Counted from the stretch's first letter, positions 27,399-36,568 are shown. The stretch: DNA of 64,000 nucleotides from Cytobacillus pseudoceanisediminis (GCF_023516215.1 NZ_CP097349.1:4864001-4928000), one strand, 5' to 3'. Numbers and translations: made by a program. Notes: generated by a model not told the origin, from the sequence alone.

Positions 27399-27773
27399 AT
27401 GGGAATTTTCGATGGTTTTATCGGCAATGCATCTGAAGCGGACATTAATGAGGTTCAGGAGGAATTTTCAGCAGTCCTTGCCCCGAGTGAACAGGTTGAA
27501 AAAGCCTATAGGCTCGTCCGCGATTTATTCATTTTTACAAACAAGCGTCTGATTCTGGTGGATAAGCAAGGAATCACAGGGAAAAAAATCGAGTATCATT
27601 CCATCCCTTACAAAAACATCACCCATTTTAGCATTGAAACCGCAGGCAGCTTCGATCTGGAGGCCGAATTAAAAATTTGGATCTCAGGATCAGACGAACC
27701 AATTGAAAAGCATTTTAATAAAAACTTGAACATATACGAAGTGCAGAGTGTGCTTGCTGAATATGTACTATAA
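27399..27773 (+). CDS. Bacterial PH-domain protein
   Basis: 124 residues forming one bacterial PH domain. The hallmarks are a helix starting NEVQEEFSAVLAPSEQVE, the strand RDLFIFTNKRLILVDKQG, then YKNITHFSIETAG. Small cytosolic proteins of this type are common in Bacillus and their roles are mostly unknown. AATGGAGG lies about 8 bases before the ATG. The gene stands alone with a terminator. Confidence 0.87.
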   Translation: MGIFDGFIGNASEADINEVQEEFSAVLAPSEQVEKAYRLVRDLFIFTNKRLILVDKQGITGKKIEYHSIPYKNITHFSIETAGSFDLEAELKIWISGSDEPIEKHFNKNLNIYEVQSVLAEYVL

Positions 27774-27805
27774 ATCCCCTTGCTAGTATAACCAAGGGGA
27801 TTTTG
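27772..27805 (+). terminator. Intrinsic terminator of the PH-domain gene
   Basis: A perfect 11-bp stem AAATCCCCTTG / CAAGGGGATTT with a 10-nt loop. Confidence 0.85.
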
Positions 27806-27863
27806 CTTGTAGTTCAGGTGGAATTTTCATAAAATTAAATTATCTTGATAAAGGATGTGAGTG

Positions 27864-28793
27864 ATGATAAACAGACTCCGTTTCGAACCAAAGGAGCTGG
27901 AAATGCTCCGCTTTCTGTCCCGCCGCCTGGAACTGCCTTTGAAAAATGAAAATCAGTATCTGCATTTAGAGAAGGGCTATGCAGGCGAGCAGCATTTTGA
28001 TAGGGAGCTTCAGGACTTGCCAGACTCTTGCATTATTCTAAATGATCTATTGCTGGAAAACAGCAATACCCATTTCCAAATCGATACTCTCCTTATCGCC
28101 GGCGGCACTATATTCATCTTTGAAGTAAAAAACTATGAAGGGGACTATTACATAGAAAATGAAAGATGGTATTCCCTGCTATCCAAAACAGAAATAAAAA
28201 ATCCCCTCCTCCAGCTGCAAAGAAGCGAAACCCTTTTACGGGGCCTCCTTAAAGAATTCGGCTACCATCTTCCCATCAAATCACATCTGATATTCATTAA
28301 TCCCGGCTTTCAGCTTTATCAAGCTCCTATCAATATTCCTGCAGTATTTCCTTCGCAGCTTAATCGATTCCTGGAGAAATTAAAAACTATTCCTAATGCG
28401 GCGAAATCGAGAAACCTGAAGCTGGCTGAACAGTTAAATGCCCGCTGCTTGAAGGAGAATCCCTATGTTCGGATTCCAGAATACACTTATGACCTTTTGA
28501 GGAAAGGGATTATATGCAGTTCGTGTACTTCGTTTTTAGCCCGCTTTACTCAAGGTTACTTAACCTGCGGGGAATGTGGATCGAAAGAAAAGGTGGATAC
28601 TGCAGTACTGAGAAGTGTAAAGGAATTTGCGGTTTTGTTTCCGGATAGGAAAATTACTACAAATACAATAGTAGATTGGTGCGGTGGTATTGGTTCCGGG
28701 AAAGTGGTGCAGAGGATACTAGTGAGAAATTATGAAAAAAGGGGAGGGGGAAGGCTTCTTATTACCAAGCATGCCAAAGGGAGGAAAAAGTGA
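27864..28793 (+). CDS. NERD-domain protein with zinc ribbon
   Basis: 309 residues. A nuclease-related domain spans about 36-150, with GYAGEQHFDRELQDL, the Asp in THFQIDTLLI and the Glu-x-Lys in IFEVKNYEG. These match the restriction-endonuclease-like core. A zinc ribbon follows near 220-240 (CSSC and CGEC). The C terminus is basic. NERD proteins are inferred, not shown, to be DNA-processing enzymes. The ATG at 27864 is 8 bases after AAGGA. A 51-bp tandem repeat array follows directly. A second NERD gene is at 46.4-47.3 kb. Confidence 0.85.
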   Translation: MINRLRFEPKELEMLRFLSRRLELPLKNENQYLHLEKGYAGEQHFDRELQDLPDSCIILNDLLLENSNTHFQIDTLLIAGGTIFIFEVKNYEGDYYIENERWYSLLSKTEIKNPLLQLQRSETLLRGLLKEFGYHLPIKSHLIFINPGFQLYQAPINIPAVFPSQLNRFLEKLKTIPNAAKSRNLKLAEQLNARCLKENPYVRIPEYTYDLLRKGIICSSCTSFLARFTQGYLTCGECGSKEKVDTAVLRSVKEFAVLFPDRKITTNTIVDWCGGIGSGKVVQRILVRNYEKRGGGRLLITKHAKGRKK

Positions 28794-28799
28794 ATGGAG

Positions 28800-29385
28800 G
28801 TCAGATGGATTAACACCGAAAATAAGAGAGGCAAGAGGAAAATGGTAGTTAATCGGAAGAGTTAACACCGAAAACAAGAAGGGGAGGGAAAATGGTAGTT
28901 AATCGGAGGATTAACGCCGAAAATAGGGGAGGGGAGAAAAATGGTAGTTAATCAGAGGGATTAACGCCGAAAATAAGGGTGTAAAAGAAAAATGGTAGTT
29001 AATCAGATGGATTAACACCGAAAATAGGGGAGGAGAGAAAAATGGTAGTTAATCAGAGGGATTAACGCCGAGAATAAGAGGTGCAAAGAAAAACGGTAGT
29101 TAATCGGATGGATTAACGCCAAAAATACGGGATGCAAAGAAAAATGGTAGTTAATCGGAGGGATTAACGCCAAAAATAAGGGGTCCACAGAAAAACGGTA
29201 GTTAATCAGAGGGATTAACGCCGAAAATAAGAGGTACAAAGAAAAACGGTAGTTAATCGGATGGATTAACGCCGAAAATAAGGGGTGCAAAGAAAATGGT
29301 AGTTAATCAGAGAGATTAACACCGAAAAAAGGAGAGGAGAGAGGAAAATGGTAATTAATCAGAAGTATTAAGGACGAAAAAAGAG
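28800..29385. repeat. Tandem array of about eleven 51-bp units with a palindromic core
   Basis: The motif GGTAGTTAATC starts at 28844, 28894, 28943, 28994, 29044, 29095, 29146, 29197, 29248, 29298 and, as a variant, 29350. Spacing is 49 to 52 bases, mostly 51, and a partial unit lies at 28800. Most units carry GTTAATC, 5 bases, GATTAAC, a perfect 7-bp inverted repeat, then GCCGAAAATA and a purine-rich tail. There are no unique spacers, so this is not CRISPR. It separates a NERD gene from patB. Confidence 0.92.
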
Positions 29386-29424
29386 AAACAAGAGAGTATG
29401 GACAACCGGGATATCCCAGCACAC

Positions 29425-29449
29425 AAAAAAGCACGGCCTCAGCCGTGCC
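29425..29449 (-). terminator. Intrinsic terminator of patB
   Basis: GCACGGC / GCCGTGC with a 4-nt loop. On the minus strand it is followed by six T. Confidence 0.85.
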
Positions 29450-29462
29450 TCCACAAACGCTA

Positions 29463-30632
29463 TCACCCAAAAGCTCTTTTCAGCCTCTCCAGCCCTTCCG
29501 CCAATACTTCATGAGGGCAGGCAATATTCATTCGAACAAATCCTTCGCCGCCCGGGCCGTATTTCGGACCTGGTTCCAGGGCTAGCTTCCCTTTTTCCAA
29601 AAGGTTTTGGCGCAGTTCGGCATCAGTTAATCCCATTCCGCGGCAATCAAGCCATAGAAGATATGTGCCGTCTGGCTCCATCAAGCGAATACCCGGAAGG
29701 TGTTGTGTAATAAATTCCGCAGCAGTCCTTTTATTTTCTTCCAGATAATCCATCAAACCATCAAGCCATTCTTCACCATGGCGGTAAGCTGCTTCCATGC
29801 CAATAATTCCAAAAGCGGACAGTGTGAAGAATCCTTGCTTGTGCTGTTCTGCCTGAAAAGCCTTCCGCAGCTTCTCATTGCTTATAATGGCAGCTGAAGC
29901 TTGAATTCCTGCAAGGTTCCAGGTTTTTGTGGGAGCTATGCAGGTGACCGTGAGTTCTGCAAATCGCGGATCCAGTGAAGCAAGGGGATAATGCTTATGG
30001 CCTTTATAAATTAAATCAGAATGAATCTCGTCAGAAAGAATAAGGCAATCATATTTAACACATAGCTCCCCTATTTTCCTCAGTTCCTCTTCTGTCCACA
30101 TTCGGCCGCCCGGGTTGTGCGGATTGCAGAGAAGGAATAGTTTCACGCCCTCTTTCAATTTGTTTTCAAAATCGGCAAAATCAATTACGTACCGGCCATT
30201 CTCGAGTTTCAATTGAGAATTAACGACAGTGCGCCCATTCTGTTTAATCATCTCAAAGAATGGAGTATATACTGGAGACTGCAGCAATACTTTATCCTCT
30301 TTTTCAGTAAAAGCCTGGATGGCAGTTGCGATGGAGGGAACCACTCCCGTGCTGTATAGAATCCACTCATTTTCGATTTTCCAGCCATGCCGTTTGTTCA
30401 GCCACTGTCCGATAGCTTCTGCAGTAGAATCCGGTGCATACGTATATCCATAGACCCCATGAGCAATTCTGTCTTCAATGGCTTGCTTTACTTCTTCGGG
30501 AGGCTGAAAGTCCATGTCTGCTACCCACATGGGCAATACATCGGATCTGCCAAAAACCTCCTTGGTCCGATCCCATTTAACAGAAGCTGTATTTTCCCTG
30601 CTGATTTTTTGATGGAAATTAAAACGATTCAA
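29463..30632 (-). CDS. patB: PatB/MalY-type cystathionine beta-lyase (aminotransferase fold I)
   Basis: 389 residues. A PLP enzyme that cleaves cystathionine or related C-S bonds. Its signatures are VLPMWVADMDFQPPEEV near the N terminus, CNPHNPGGRMW, LILSDEIHSDLI and the PLP-lysine motif APTKTWNLAGIQ. It resembles B. subtilis PatB through most of its length. I prefer the TTG at 30632, 8 bases after AAGGCGG, over the GTG at 30641, which abuts that site. In B. subtilis patB is next to kinB-kapB; here kinB is missing and other genes intervene. yugE is divergent, as expected. Confidence 0.92.
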   Translation of the reverse strand: MNRFNFHQKISRENTASVKWDRTKEVFGRSDVLPMWVADMDFQPPEEVKQAIEDRIAHGVYGYTYAPDSTAEAIGQWLNKRHGWKIENEWILYSTGVVPSIATAIQAFTEKEDKVLLQSPVYTPFFEMIKQNGRTVVNSQLKLENGRYVIDFADFENKLKEGVKLFLLCNPHNPGGRMWTEEELRKIGELCVKYDCLILSDEIHSDLIYKGHKHYPLASLDPRFAELTVTCIAPTKTWNLAGIQASAAIISNEKLRKAFQAEQHKQGFFTLSAFGIIGMEAAYRHGEEWLDGLMDYLEENKRTAAEFITQHLPGIRLMEPDGTYLLWLDCRGMGLTDAELRQNLLEKGKLALEPGPKYGPGGEGFVRMNIACPHEVLAEGLERLKRAFG

Positions 30633-30745
30633 TCCTGTCACCGCCTTAAGAATTCTTTTATGTACCTTGACTCTATGATATGATATTGATGCTAAAAATT
30701 AAAATATTGCGGCTCGGTCGGCCGAATAATAAAAAGGTGATATAC

Positions 30746-31006
30746 ATGGAAATTCAGCAAACGAATCTCTTGCTTGTCTACACCCTGGATCAGTGGGATC
30801 CATTTGGAGTGGGGCCGGGCAATTATGATACTGAAATTGCGGATTCAGTCCAGGCAGTCCATGACTTAAATGATTTAATGAAATTGGCCAGGAAGATTCA
30901 ATCCATTTATGAATTCTCGTTTGAGGAAATTATTCCTTTGGAAAAATGCAAAGAAATCTCAGGGCGTCTTCTGGAAATAAAGAATAATGGCTCCTGTGCT
31001 ATTTAA
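30746..31006 (+). CDS. yugE: YugE-type DUF1871 protein
   Basis: 86 residues, starting EIQQTNLLLVYTLDQWDPFG. It contains the family's Trp-Asp-Pro-Phe-Gly and the Asp/Glu pattern NYDTEIADSVQAVHD. Function unknown. The ATG at 30746 follows AAAGGTG by 6 bases. B. subtilis yugE is likewise between patB and yugF. Confidence 0.88.
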   Translation: MEIQQTNLLLVYTLDQWDPFGVGPGNYDTEIADSVQAVHDLNDLMKLARKIQSIYEFSFEEIIPLEKCKEISGRLLEIKNNGSCAI

Positions 31007-31010
31007 GATA

Positions 31011-31048
31011 AAAACGGCAGCTCTCAGACCTTGGGGCTGCCATTTTTA
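31011..31048. terminator. Terminator between yugE and yugF
   Basis: GGCAGC / GCTGCC stem with a 14-nt loop and a T5 run on the plus strand. It lies between convergent genes. Confidence 0.7.
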
Positions 31049-31057
31049 TTCACAATA

Positions 31058-31906
31058 CTATACACTTTCCTGTACCCGAACGGTATTCATAAAACTCTTG
31101 ATATGCTGAAGAACATCTTCCGGCCGTTCTTCCGGCACAAGATGCCCGGTTTCTTTTAATACCACCAGCTTGGAATGTTTTAAATCCTTATTCAGCCGTT
31201 TGCCGATATGAAGCGGGACGACTCTGTCATGTTCTCCCCAAATTAATAGACAAGGCGTTTCTATTTTCTTCAATGCAGAGGCAGGCATATCGCCTTCCCT
31301 ATCGCGAATCATCCTGGTTAAAGCCCGGAAAATATCGTCTTCTAAAAATGGCGACAAATATCCGTAAAGCATTTCATCATCAATCATGGAATGATCGTAG
31401 ACAACATTTTTTAAATTCTGCTTTACCCCTGAGCGCTGTAGATATAATTTAACATACAGATGAAAGAAAGGTATGTAACTTGAAAAGATGATATGCGGCT
31501 TCATTCGTTTCATATATCCGGAACTGCAAAGCAATACTGCCTGGTCTACGAGTTCAGGCTTGGAGTGTGCGACATTTAAAACAATCTGTCCCCCCATGGA
31601 ATGGCCAATTAAAGTAACTTTTTCAAAGCCCATCTTTTCTGATAAGCGGATAACCGTATCCGCCAAGTTTTTGTATGAGTAGACGAACTGCTGGGATTTT
31701 CCGCTTTTGCCGAAGGGCGGCAAATCAATTGATACCACATTGAATTCCGTTTGCAGCAGAGGAATCAGCCTGCGATAGCTAAAGGTGGATGACAGAAAAC
31801 CATGCAGCAGCACCAGGGTATCCCTGGAGGACTCATGTTTGTAGTATTCATAATAGACCTCTGTTCCATTAATAGGCTCTGTTCCAGAAAAAGTCGCTTG
31901 TTCCAT
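31058..31906 (-). CDS. yugF: Alpha/beta hydrolase (YugF-type)
   Basis: 282 residues with the alpha/beta-hydrolase fold: the oxyanion segment LLHGFLSSTFSYR near 35, the nucleophile elbow GHSMGG near 100, the acid Asp in WGEHDRVVP and the His in ETGHLVPEE. Substrate unknown. The start at 31906 has GGAGGGG upstream. The position beside yugE matches B. subtilis yugF. Confidence 0.9.
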   Translation of the reverse strand: MEQATFSGTEPINGTEVYYEYYKHESSRDTLVLLHGFLSSTFSYRRLIPLLQTEFNVVSIDLPPFGKSGKSQQFVYSYKNLADTVIRLSEKMGFEKVTLIGHSMGGQIVLNVAHSKPELVDQAVLLCSSGYMKRMKPHIIFSSYIPFFHLYVKLYLQRSGVKQNLKNVVYDHSMIDDEMLYGYLSPFLEDDIFRALTRMIRDREGDMPASALKKIETPCLLIWGEHDRVVPLHIGKRLNKDLKHSKLVVLKETGHLVPEERPEDVLQHIKSFMNTVRVQESV

Positions 31907-32080
31907 TGGCCTTCCCCTCCTAGTCCCGGTTTTACTTTATTTTCCCCTTAAACTTAATCTTGACACATATGATTTTAAAGAAATTAATAAATAATGAAAG
32001 TGACACATTTATTTTCCGCAGTTTTTGCTATAATGTAACTATTTTATAGAGTAAATCACTAAAGGATGGGAGCGACAAAG

Positions 32081-32584
32081 GTGAAATTAACTGAAAAGCA
32101 AATAGAGGTTTTAGAAATTTTAGAAAACAACAGTGCGCGAATCCCTGTGGAAGACATTGCGAAAATGGCTGAATTAAGTATGGCTGAAACAGAAACTATT
32201 TTAGATAAACTCGAGGAAATGAAAGTGCTTGTGCGTTTTAATTCCGTTATTGACTGGTCAAAAGTCGACGGTCATGAAGGGGTTACCGCAATGATTGATG
32301 TGAAGGTCGCTCCAAAGCGCGGGGTGGGATTTGATGAAGTTGCACAAAGAATTTACCGTTTCAAAGAAGTAAGGTCTGTCTATTTAATGTCCGGTGCCTA
32401 TGATCTTTCTGTCATCATCGAAGGCCGTTCCATGAATGAGGTCGCCCGATTTGTATCAGAAAAGCTATCGACTCTCGATTCTGTCTTATCGACAACCACA
32501 CATTTTATTCTAAAAAAATATAAGCATGACGGCACTATTTTTGAACATAATGAAGACGACAAACGAATTGTGGTGTCACCGTAA
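32081..32584 (+). CDS. alaR: Lrp/AsnC-family regulator AlaR
   Basis: 167 residues. An N-terminal winged helix (KLTEKQIEVLEILENNSARI) is followed by a Lrp-type RAM domain (VRSVYLMSGAYDLSVIIEG). In B. subtilis AlaR regulates alaT, and the two genes form an operon as here. The GTG start at 32081 follows GGGAG by 8 bases; the earlier ATG 32066 has no spacing from its site. The stop overlaps the alaT start by one base. Confidence 0.9.
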   Translation: MKLTEKQIEVLEILENNSARIPVEDIAKMAELSMAETETILDKLEEMKVLVRFNSVIDWSKVDGHEGVTAMIDVKVAPKRGVGFDEVAQRIYRFKEVRSVYLMSGAYDLSVIIEGRSMNEVARFVSEKLSTLDSVLSTTTHFILKKYKHDGTIFEHNEDDKRIVVSP

Positions 32585-33759
32585 TGAATGGAACTAAGTC
32601 TTATTTATCAAAAACGGTGGAAGAGCTGAAGCCTTCCGGGATCCGCCGCTTTTTTGACCTTGCTGCAGGAATGGAAGGAGTCATCTCCCTTGGGGTGGGG
32701 GAACCTGATTTCATCACACCATGGTCTGTGCGTGAGGCAGCCATCCTATCGCTTGAGCAGGGATATACATCTTATACGGCTAATGCCGGGTTAATGGAGC
32801 TTCGGGAGGAAATTGCAGGATATATGCAGAAAAGCTTCGGAGTATGTTATTCTCCCCGGAGTGAAATAATCGTGACAGTGGGAGCGAGCCAGGCGCTTGA
32901 TATAGCTCTTAGGGCCATCCTCGATCCGGGCGATGAAGTAATTGTAGTCGAGCCAAGCTTTGTATCCTATGTGCCATTAGTGTCTCTTGCGGGCGGTGTG
33001 CCTGTTCAGGTTCAAACTTTAAAAGAGAATGGGTTTAAGATTCTGCCTAAGCAGCTGGAAAAAGTAATAACTGACAGAACTAAAGCCATTATACTTTGTT
33101 CACCCAATAATCCGACTGGAACAATGTTAAGTGGGAGTGAACTGGAGGCCATTGCCCAAATAGCTGAAAAATACGATTTGCTGGTTCTTTCAGATGAGAT
33201 TTATGCTGAGCTTGCTTATGATGGCGAGTATACAAGTTTTGCCGCAATAAGCGGGATGAAAAAAAGAACCATCCTGATCTCGGGATTTTCAAAGGGGTTT
33301 GCCATGACAGGCTGGAGATTGGGGTTTGTCTGCGCTCCTGAAGCGATATCCCAGGCGATGCTGAAAATTCACCAGTATGCGATGATGTGTGCGCCAACGA
33401 TGGCCCAGTTTGCCGCTCTTGAAGCCTTGAAAACAGGCAGATCAGATGTTGAGGATATGAAAAAGAGCTATAAGCGCAGGCGGAATTATTTCGTTCAATC
33501 CCTAAATGAACTGGGATTAACATGCCATGTGCCGGGCGGAGCCTTTTATGCTTTCCCATCTATTGAAAGTACGGGACTTTCTTCTGAAGAATTTGCAGAA
33601 AAGCTGCTGCTGGAGGAAAAGGTAGCGGTGGTGCCAGGCAATATTTTTGGCGAAAGCGGGGAAGGCCATGTGCGCTGCTCTTATGCCACTTCCATGGAGT
33701 TGCTGCAGGAAGCAATTAAGAGAATTGGCCATTTCTTAAAGCGAAACCAAAAGGCATAA
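32584..33759 (+). CDS. alaT: Class I aminotransferase AlaT
   Basis: 391 residues. A PLP aminotransferase of fold type I with TVGASQALDIALRA, CSPNNPTG, LVLSDEIYAELAY and the PLP-lysine motif SGFSKGFAMTGWRLGF. In B. subtilis AlaT is the main alanine synthesis aminotransferase (pyruvate with glutamate). The overlap TAATG with alaR indicates translational coupling. It adds an alanine biosynthetic arm to a window that also has ald. Confidence 0.92.
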   Translation: MNGTKSYLSKTVEELKPSGIRRFFDLAAGMEGVISLGVGEPDFITPWSVREAAILSLEQGYTSYTANAGLMELREEIAGYMQKSFGVCYSPRSEIIVTVGASQALDIALRAILDPGDEVIVVEPSFVSYVPLVSLAGGVPVQVQTLKENGFKILPKQLEKVITDRTKAIILCSPNNPTGTMLSGSELEAIAQIAEKYDLLVLSDEIYAELAYDGEYTSFAAISGMKKRTILISGFSKGFAMTGWRLGFVCAPEAISQAMLKIHQYAMMCAPTMAQFAALEALKTGRSDVEDMKKSYKRRRNYFVQSLNELGLTCHVPGGAFYAFPSIESTGLSSEEFAEKLLLEEKVAVVPGNIFGESGEGHVRCSYATSMELLQEAIKRIGHFLKRNQKA

Positions 33760-33800
33760 AAAAAGGACAATCCGCAACAGATTGTCAACTTCAAAAGGGG

Positions 33801-33848
33801 GAATACTAGAAAGCCTTACACTACAAGGCTAACCAGTATTCTCTTTTT
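33801..33848 (+). terminator. Terminator of alaT
   Basis: GAATACT / AGTATTC encloses a second stem AGCCTT / AAGGCT and is followed by TCTTTTTAT. Confidence 0.72.
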
Positions 33849-33860
33849 ATATACTCTCTT

Positions 33861-34229
33861 TTATAAAACTTTTTGATCATATTTGATCTCAAATAGCATT
33901 TGCATGACACGGAGGAAATCTTCCTCGCTGAATTCCTTTGCTTTGCGCAAGATGAGCTTAGCTTTTTTGGTGCCAATTTCACGCACAAGCTGTTCAATTT
34001 CATAATCGATTCCTGACTGGCCCTTCTGAAGTTCCTGTTCAAGCAGCTCAGAAGCTGGAATATCGAGGGCGGTTGAGATTTTTAAAACAGTCTGGGTATC
34101 AGGAATCTGGTCTCCATTTTCATATTTTGCAATCGTCCCCGTTCCAACTCTCACTTTCAAAGCTAGCTGCTGCTGGGTTATATTTGCGCGTTCTCGGCAG
34201 GCTTTAATGTTATGGCCGATTTTTGACAT
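33861..34229 (-). CDS. XRE-family helix-turn-helix regulator
   Basis: 122 residues. An N-terminal HTH (ITQQQLALKVRVGTGTIAKY, near residues 19-40) and a helical C-terminal half rich in Lys/Glu (KAKLILRKAKEFSEEDF). ATG 34229 follows GGGAG by 8 bases and is preferred over an upstream frame extension. Targets unknown. It is divergent from yugI. Confidence 0.85.
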   Translation of the reverse strand: MSKIGHNIKACRERANITQQQLALKVRVGTGTIAKYENGDQIPDTQTVLKISTALDIPASELLEQELQKGQSGIDYEIEQLVREIGTKKAKLILRKAKEFSEEDFLRVMQMLFEIKYDQKVL

Positions 34230-34506
34230 ACCCATCACTCCCACTGTCAATTTCTTCTATCTATATTTTATCATGAGAAACGTGAGATCCTTTCTTTACT
34301 TCATGAACATTTCGTTAACAAACCAAAAAGATGTCTACATATTGTTTGCGGATTGTTTTATTATAATGAATGGCTGTCAGAATTGTTTATGGGATAAAAT
34401 GTAAGTGAGTGTCATCAAAATCATTTTTGATATTTTTAAGAAGTTATGATATAATTTCTTATTGCGTATAAAGAGATAAAATTTGAATTTAAATAGGAGT
34501 GTTTTC

Positions 34507-34905
34507 ATGTCTGAGAAAATCGAAGTAGGCAGTGTTATTACAGGAAAGGTAACAGGTATTCAGCCATATGGTGCGTTCGTGGCATTAGATGAGAATACAC
34601 AGGGGTTAGTGCACATTTCCGAAGTGACTCATGGTTTCGTTAAAGATATCAATGAGCATCTTAAAGTGGGCGATGAAGTAAAGGTGAAAGTGCTGTCTGT
34701 TGACGAAGAAGCAGGTAAAATTGGTTTATCAATCCGTGCAACAGAAGAAGCTCCCCAAGCAGAAGCGAAAGCTAGAAAGCCTCGCAAGCGCCAGGCAGCT
34801 CCAATCAAAATGGAAGACGAATCTGCACAGGGATTCAACACACTTAAGGATAAGCTTCAAGAGTGGATTGACCAGTCCCAGCGCGAAGATCTTATTAAGA
34901 AGTAA
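34507..34905 (+). CDS. yugI: S1-domain general stress protein (YugI/GSP13)
   Basis: 132 residues. A single S1 RNA-binding domain (VGSVITGKVTGIQPYGAFVA, then QGLVHISEV and LKVGDEVKVKVL) occupies residues 5-75. A basic linker (AKARKPRKRQA) and an acidic helix follow. B. subtilis YugI is ribosome-associated. The start at 34507 is 8 bases after AGGAG; the earlier ATG 34483 is less likely. Followed by a strong terminator. Confidence 0.92.
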   Translation: MSEKIEVGSVITGKVTGIQPYGAFVALDENTQGLVHISEVTHGFVKDINEHLKVGDEVKVKVLSVDEEAGKIGLSIRATEEAPQAEAKARKPRKRQAAPIKMEDESAQGFNTLKDKLQEWIDQSQREDLIKK

Positions 34906-34915
34906 TAAAATGGAT

Positions 34916-34945
34916 AAACCGGGTTTCCTGCCCGGTTTTTTATTT
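34916..34945 (+). terminator. Intrinsic terminator of yugI
   Basis: AAACCGGG / CCCGGTTT stem with a 7-nt loop and a T6 run. Confidence 0.88.
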
Positions 34946-35089
34946 TCATTGGGATGCAAAAAATATTTGCTTTCTCGTGCAAAATGAGCGAGCGCTCGAC
35001 AAATTCTTTTGCATGCTTAGATACATAAAAAAGATGAAATTTATATTTTTTAAGATAAATAGTCTGAAAAATGTTGGAATTTAATATCT

Positions 35090-35105
35090 TGGCATTAATC
35101 TTGCA
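35090..35105 (+). promoter_or_regulatory. Candidate sigma-54 (-24/-12) promoter of nhaC
   Basis: TGGCAT, five bases, TTGCA. The GG at 35091-35092 and GC at 35103-35104 are separated by exactly 10 bases, as sigma-54 promoters require. It differs from the TGGCAC-N5-TTGCA consensus at one position. It lies 39 bases before the nhaC start. Upstream are a perfect palindrome CGAGCGCTCG (34989-34998) and TTTTGCATGC that could be enhancer sites. Confidence 0.5.
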
Positions 35106-35144
35106 ATAGTTAAACCAACTGCAACTTTAAAAGGAGGAACATAC

Positions 35145-36568
35145 ATGCAAGAAACAGGAAAGAAAATTCCCTTCTGGTTTTCAGTGCTGCCGCTGCTGGT
35201 GATGATTGCTGCCATGATTATTACAATTGTTAAGTTTGAGGGAAGCCCTCATGTGCCTTTAATTACCGGAACAATTGTATCCGCTTTCATCGCCTGGCGT
35301 TTTGGCTATAAGTGGAACGATATTGAGGAAGGCTTCTATAAAGGCATTAAGTTAGCGCTCCCGGCTATTCTGATTATTATAATGGTCGGTTTGACAATTG
35401 GCTCCTGGATTGGCGGGGGAATTGTAGCGACCATGGTCTTTTACGGATTAAAACTGATGACCCCATCCATGTTTTTAGTCTCAATTTGTATTATCTGTGC
35501 CATTGTCACTCTGGCAATCGGAAGCTCATGGTCTACAATGGGAACAATTGGCGTCGCCGGTATGGGCATTGGAATCAGTATGGGCATCCCGGCTCCAATG
35601 GTGGCGGGAGCTATCATCTCAGGCGCCTATTTCGGAGATAAAATGTCACCGCTGTCCGACACGACTAATTTGGCTGCGGGAATCACAGGCACGGATCTTT
35701 TTGCGCATATAAAGCATATGTTTTACACAACCCTTCCGGCGCTGGCCATTGCCATTATTGCTTATTGGTTTTTGGGAAGGCAATTTGGCGGGGATGATTT
35801 GAATAATGATAAAATAACTGGTGTCATGAATGTTTTATCAGAGAACTTTGTCATCTCTCCTTGGCTTTTACTGGTACCTGTAATTGTTATAGGGTTAGTG
35901 GCAAAAAAGGTGCCTGCACTGCCTTCGCTTGCGGTGGGGTTTTCCTTGGCTGGCTTTGCCATATTTTAGTCCAGGGCGGTGCTGTGGGGGATGCGGTCAA
36001 TACTCTTCAGGGCGGATTTTCGATTGAATCAGGCAACACAATGGTGGACGAGCTTTTCAATAGAGGCGGCATTGACGATATGATGTACACCGTGTCCCTA
36101 ACGATTGTGGCGATGGCTTTCGGGGGAGTTATGGAGCAGACCGGCATGTTAAAAGCCATAGTTGAACAGATACTGAAATTGGCCCGTTCAGCAAGAAGTT
36201 TAGTAGCAACTACCGTACTATCTGCGTTCTTTACAAATGTGGCGGCTGCAGAGCAGTATATTTCCATTCTGCTGCCGGGAAGAATGTACACACAGGCATT
36301 TAAGGATAAAAATCTGCAATCCAAAAATCTTTCACGGGCACTTGAAGATGGGGGTACGGTCACTTCTGTTTTTGTTCCATGGAATACTTGTGCAGTGTTT
36401 ATCATGTCAACATTGGCTGTTCATCCCTTTGAATATGCACCTTACGCGATTTTAAATTTCACTGTGCCGATCCTGGCTATTATCTTTGCCATGCTTGGCT
36501 ACAAAATAACTTTCATGAGTGATCAGGAACGAAAAGAAATGGAAGAAAAAGATCAAATAGCATCATAG
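35145..36568 (+). CDS. nhaC: NhaC-family Na+/H+ antiporter, frameshifted
   Basis: About 475 residues after repair, with 11 or more membrane helices. The family blocks are GSSWSTMGTIGVAG near 130, DKMSPLSDTTNLAA near 170, and ANVAAAEQY-type and PWNTCAVF-type segments late in the protein. Relatives exchange Na+ for H+, or malate/lactate in MleN types. The first frame ends at 35969. One more T in the T4 run at 35940-35943 gives VGFFLGWLCHILVQGGAVGD and continues to 36568. The AAAGGAGG site is well placed. A possible sigma-54 promoter lies upstream and rocR is three genes away. Confidence 0.88.

Noticed and set aside
29012..29290. 92-codon minus-strand frame encoding a 17-residue repeat peptide
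   Set aside because: It exists only because the repeat length is 51, a multiple of 3. It has no ribosome site and no plausible fold, and codes across the noncoding array.
28800..29385. CRISPR array
   Set aside because: The period is regular, but the whole unit repeats with no unique spacers, units vary by point changes, and no cas genes are nearby.
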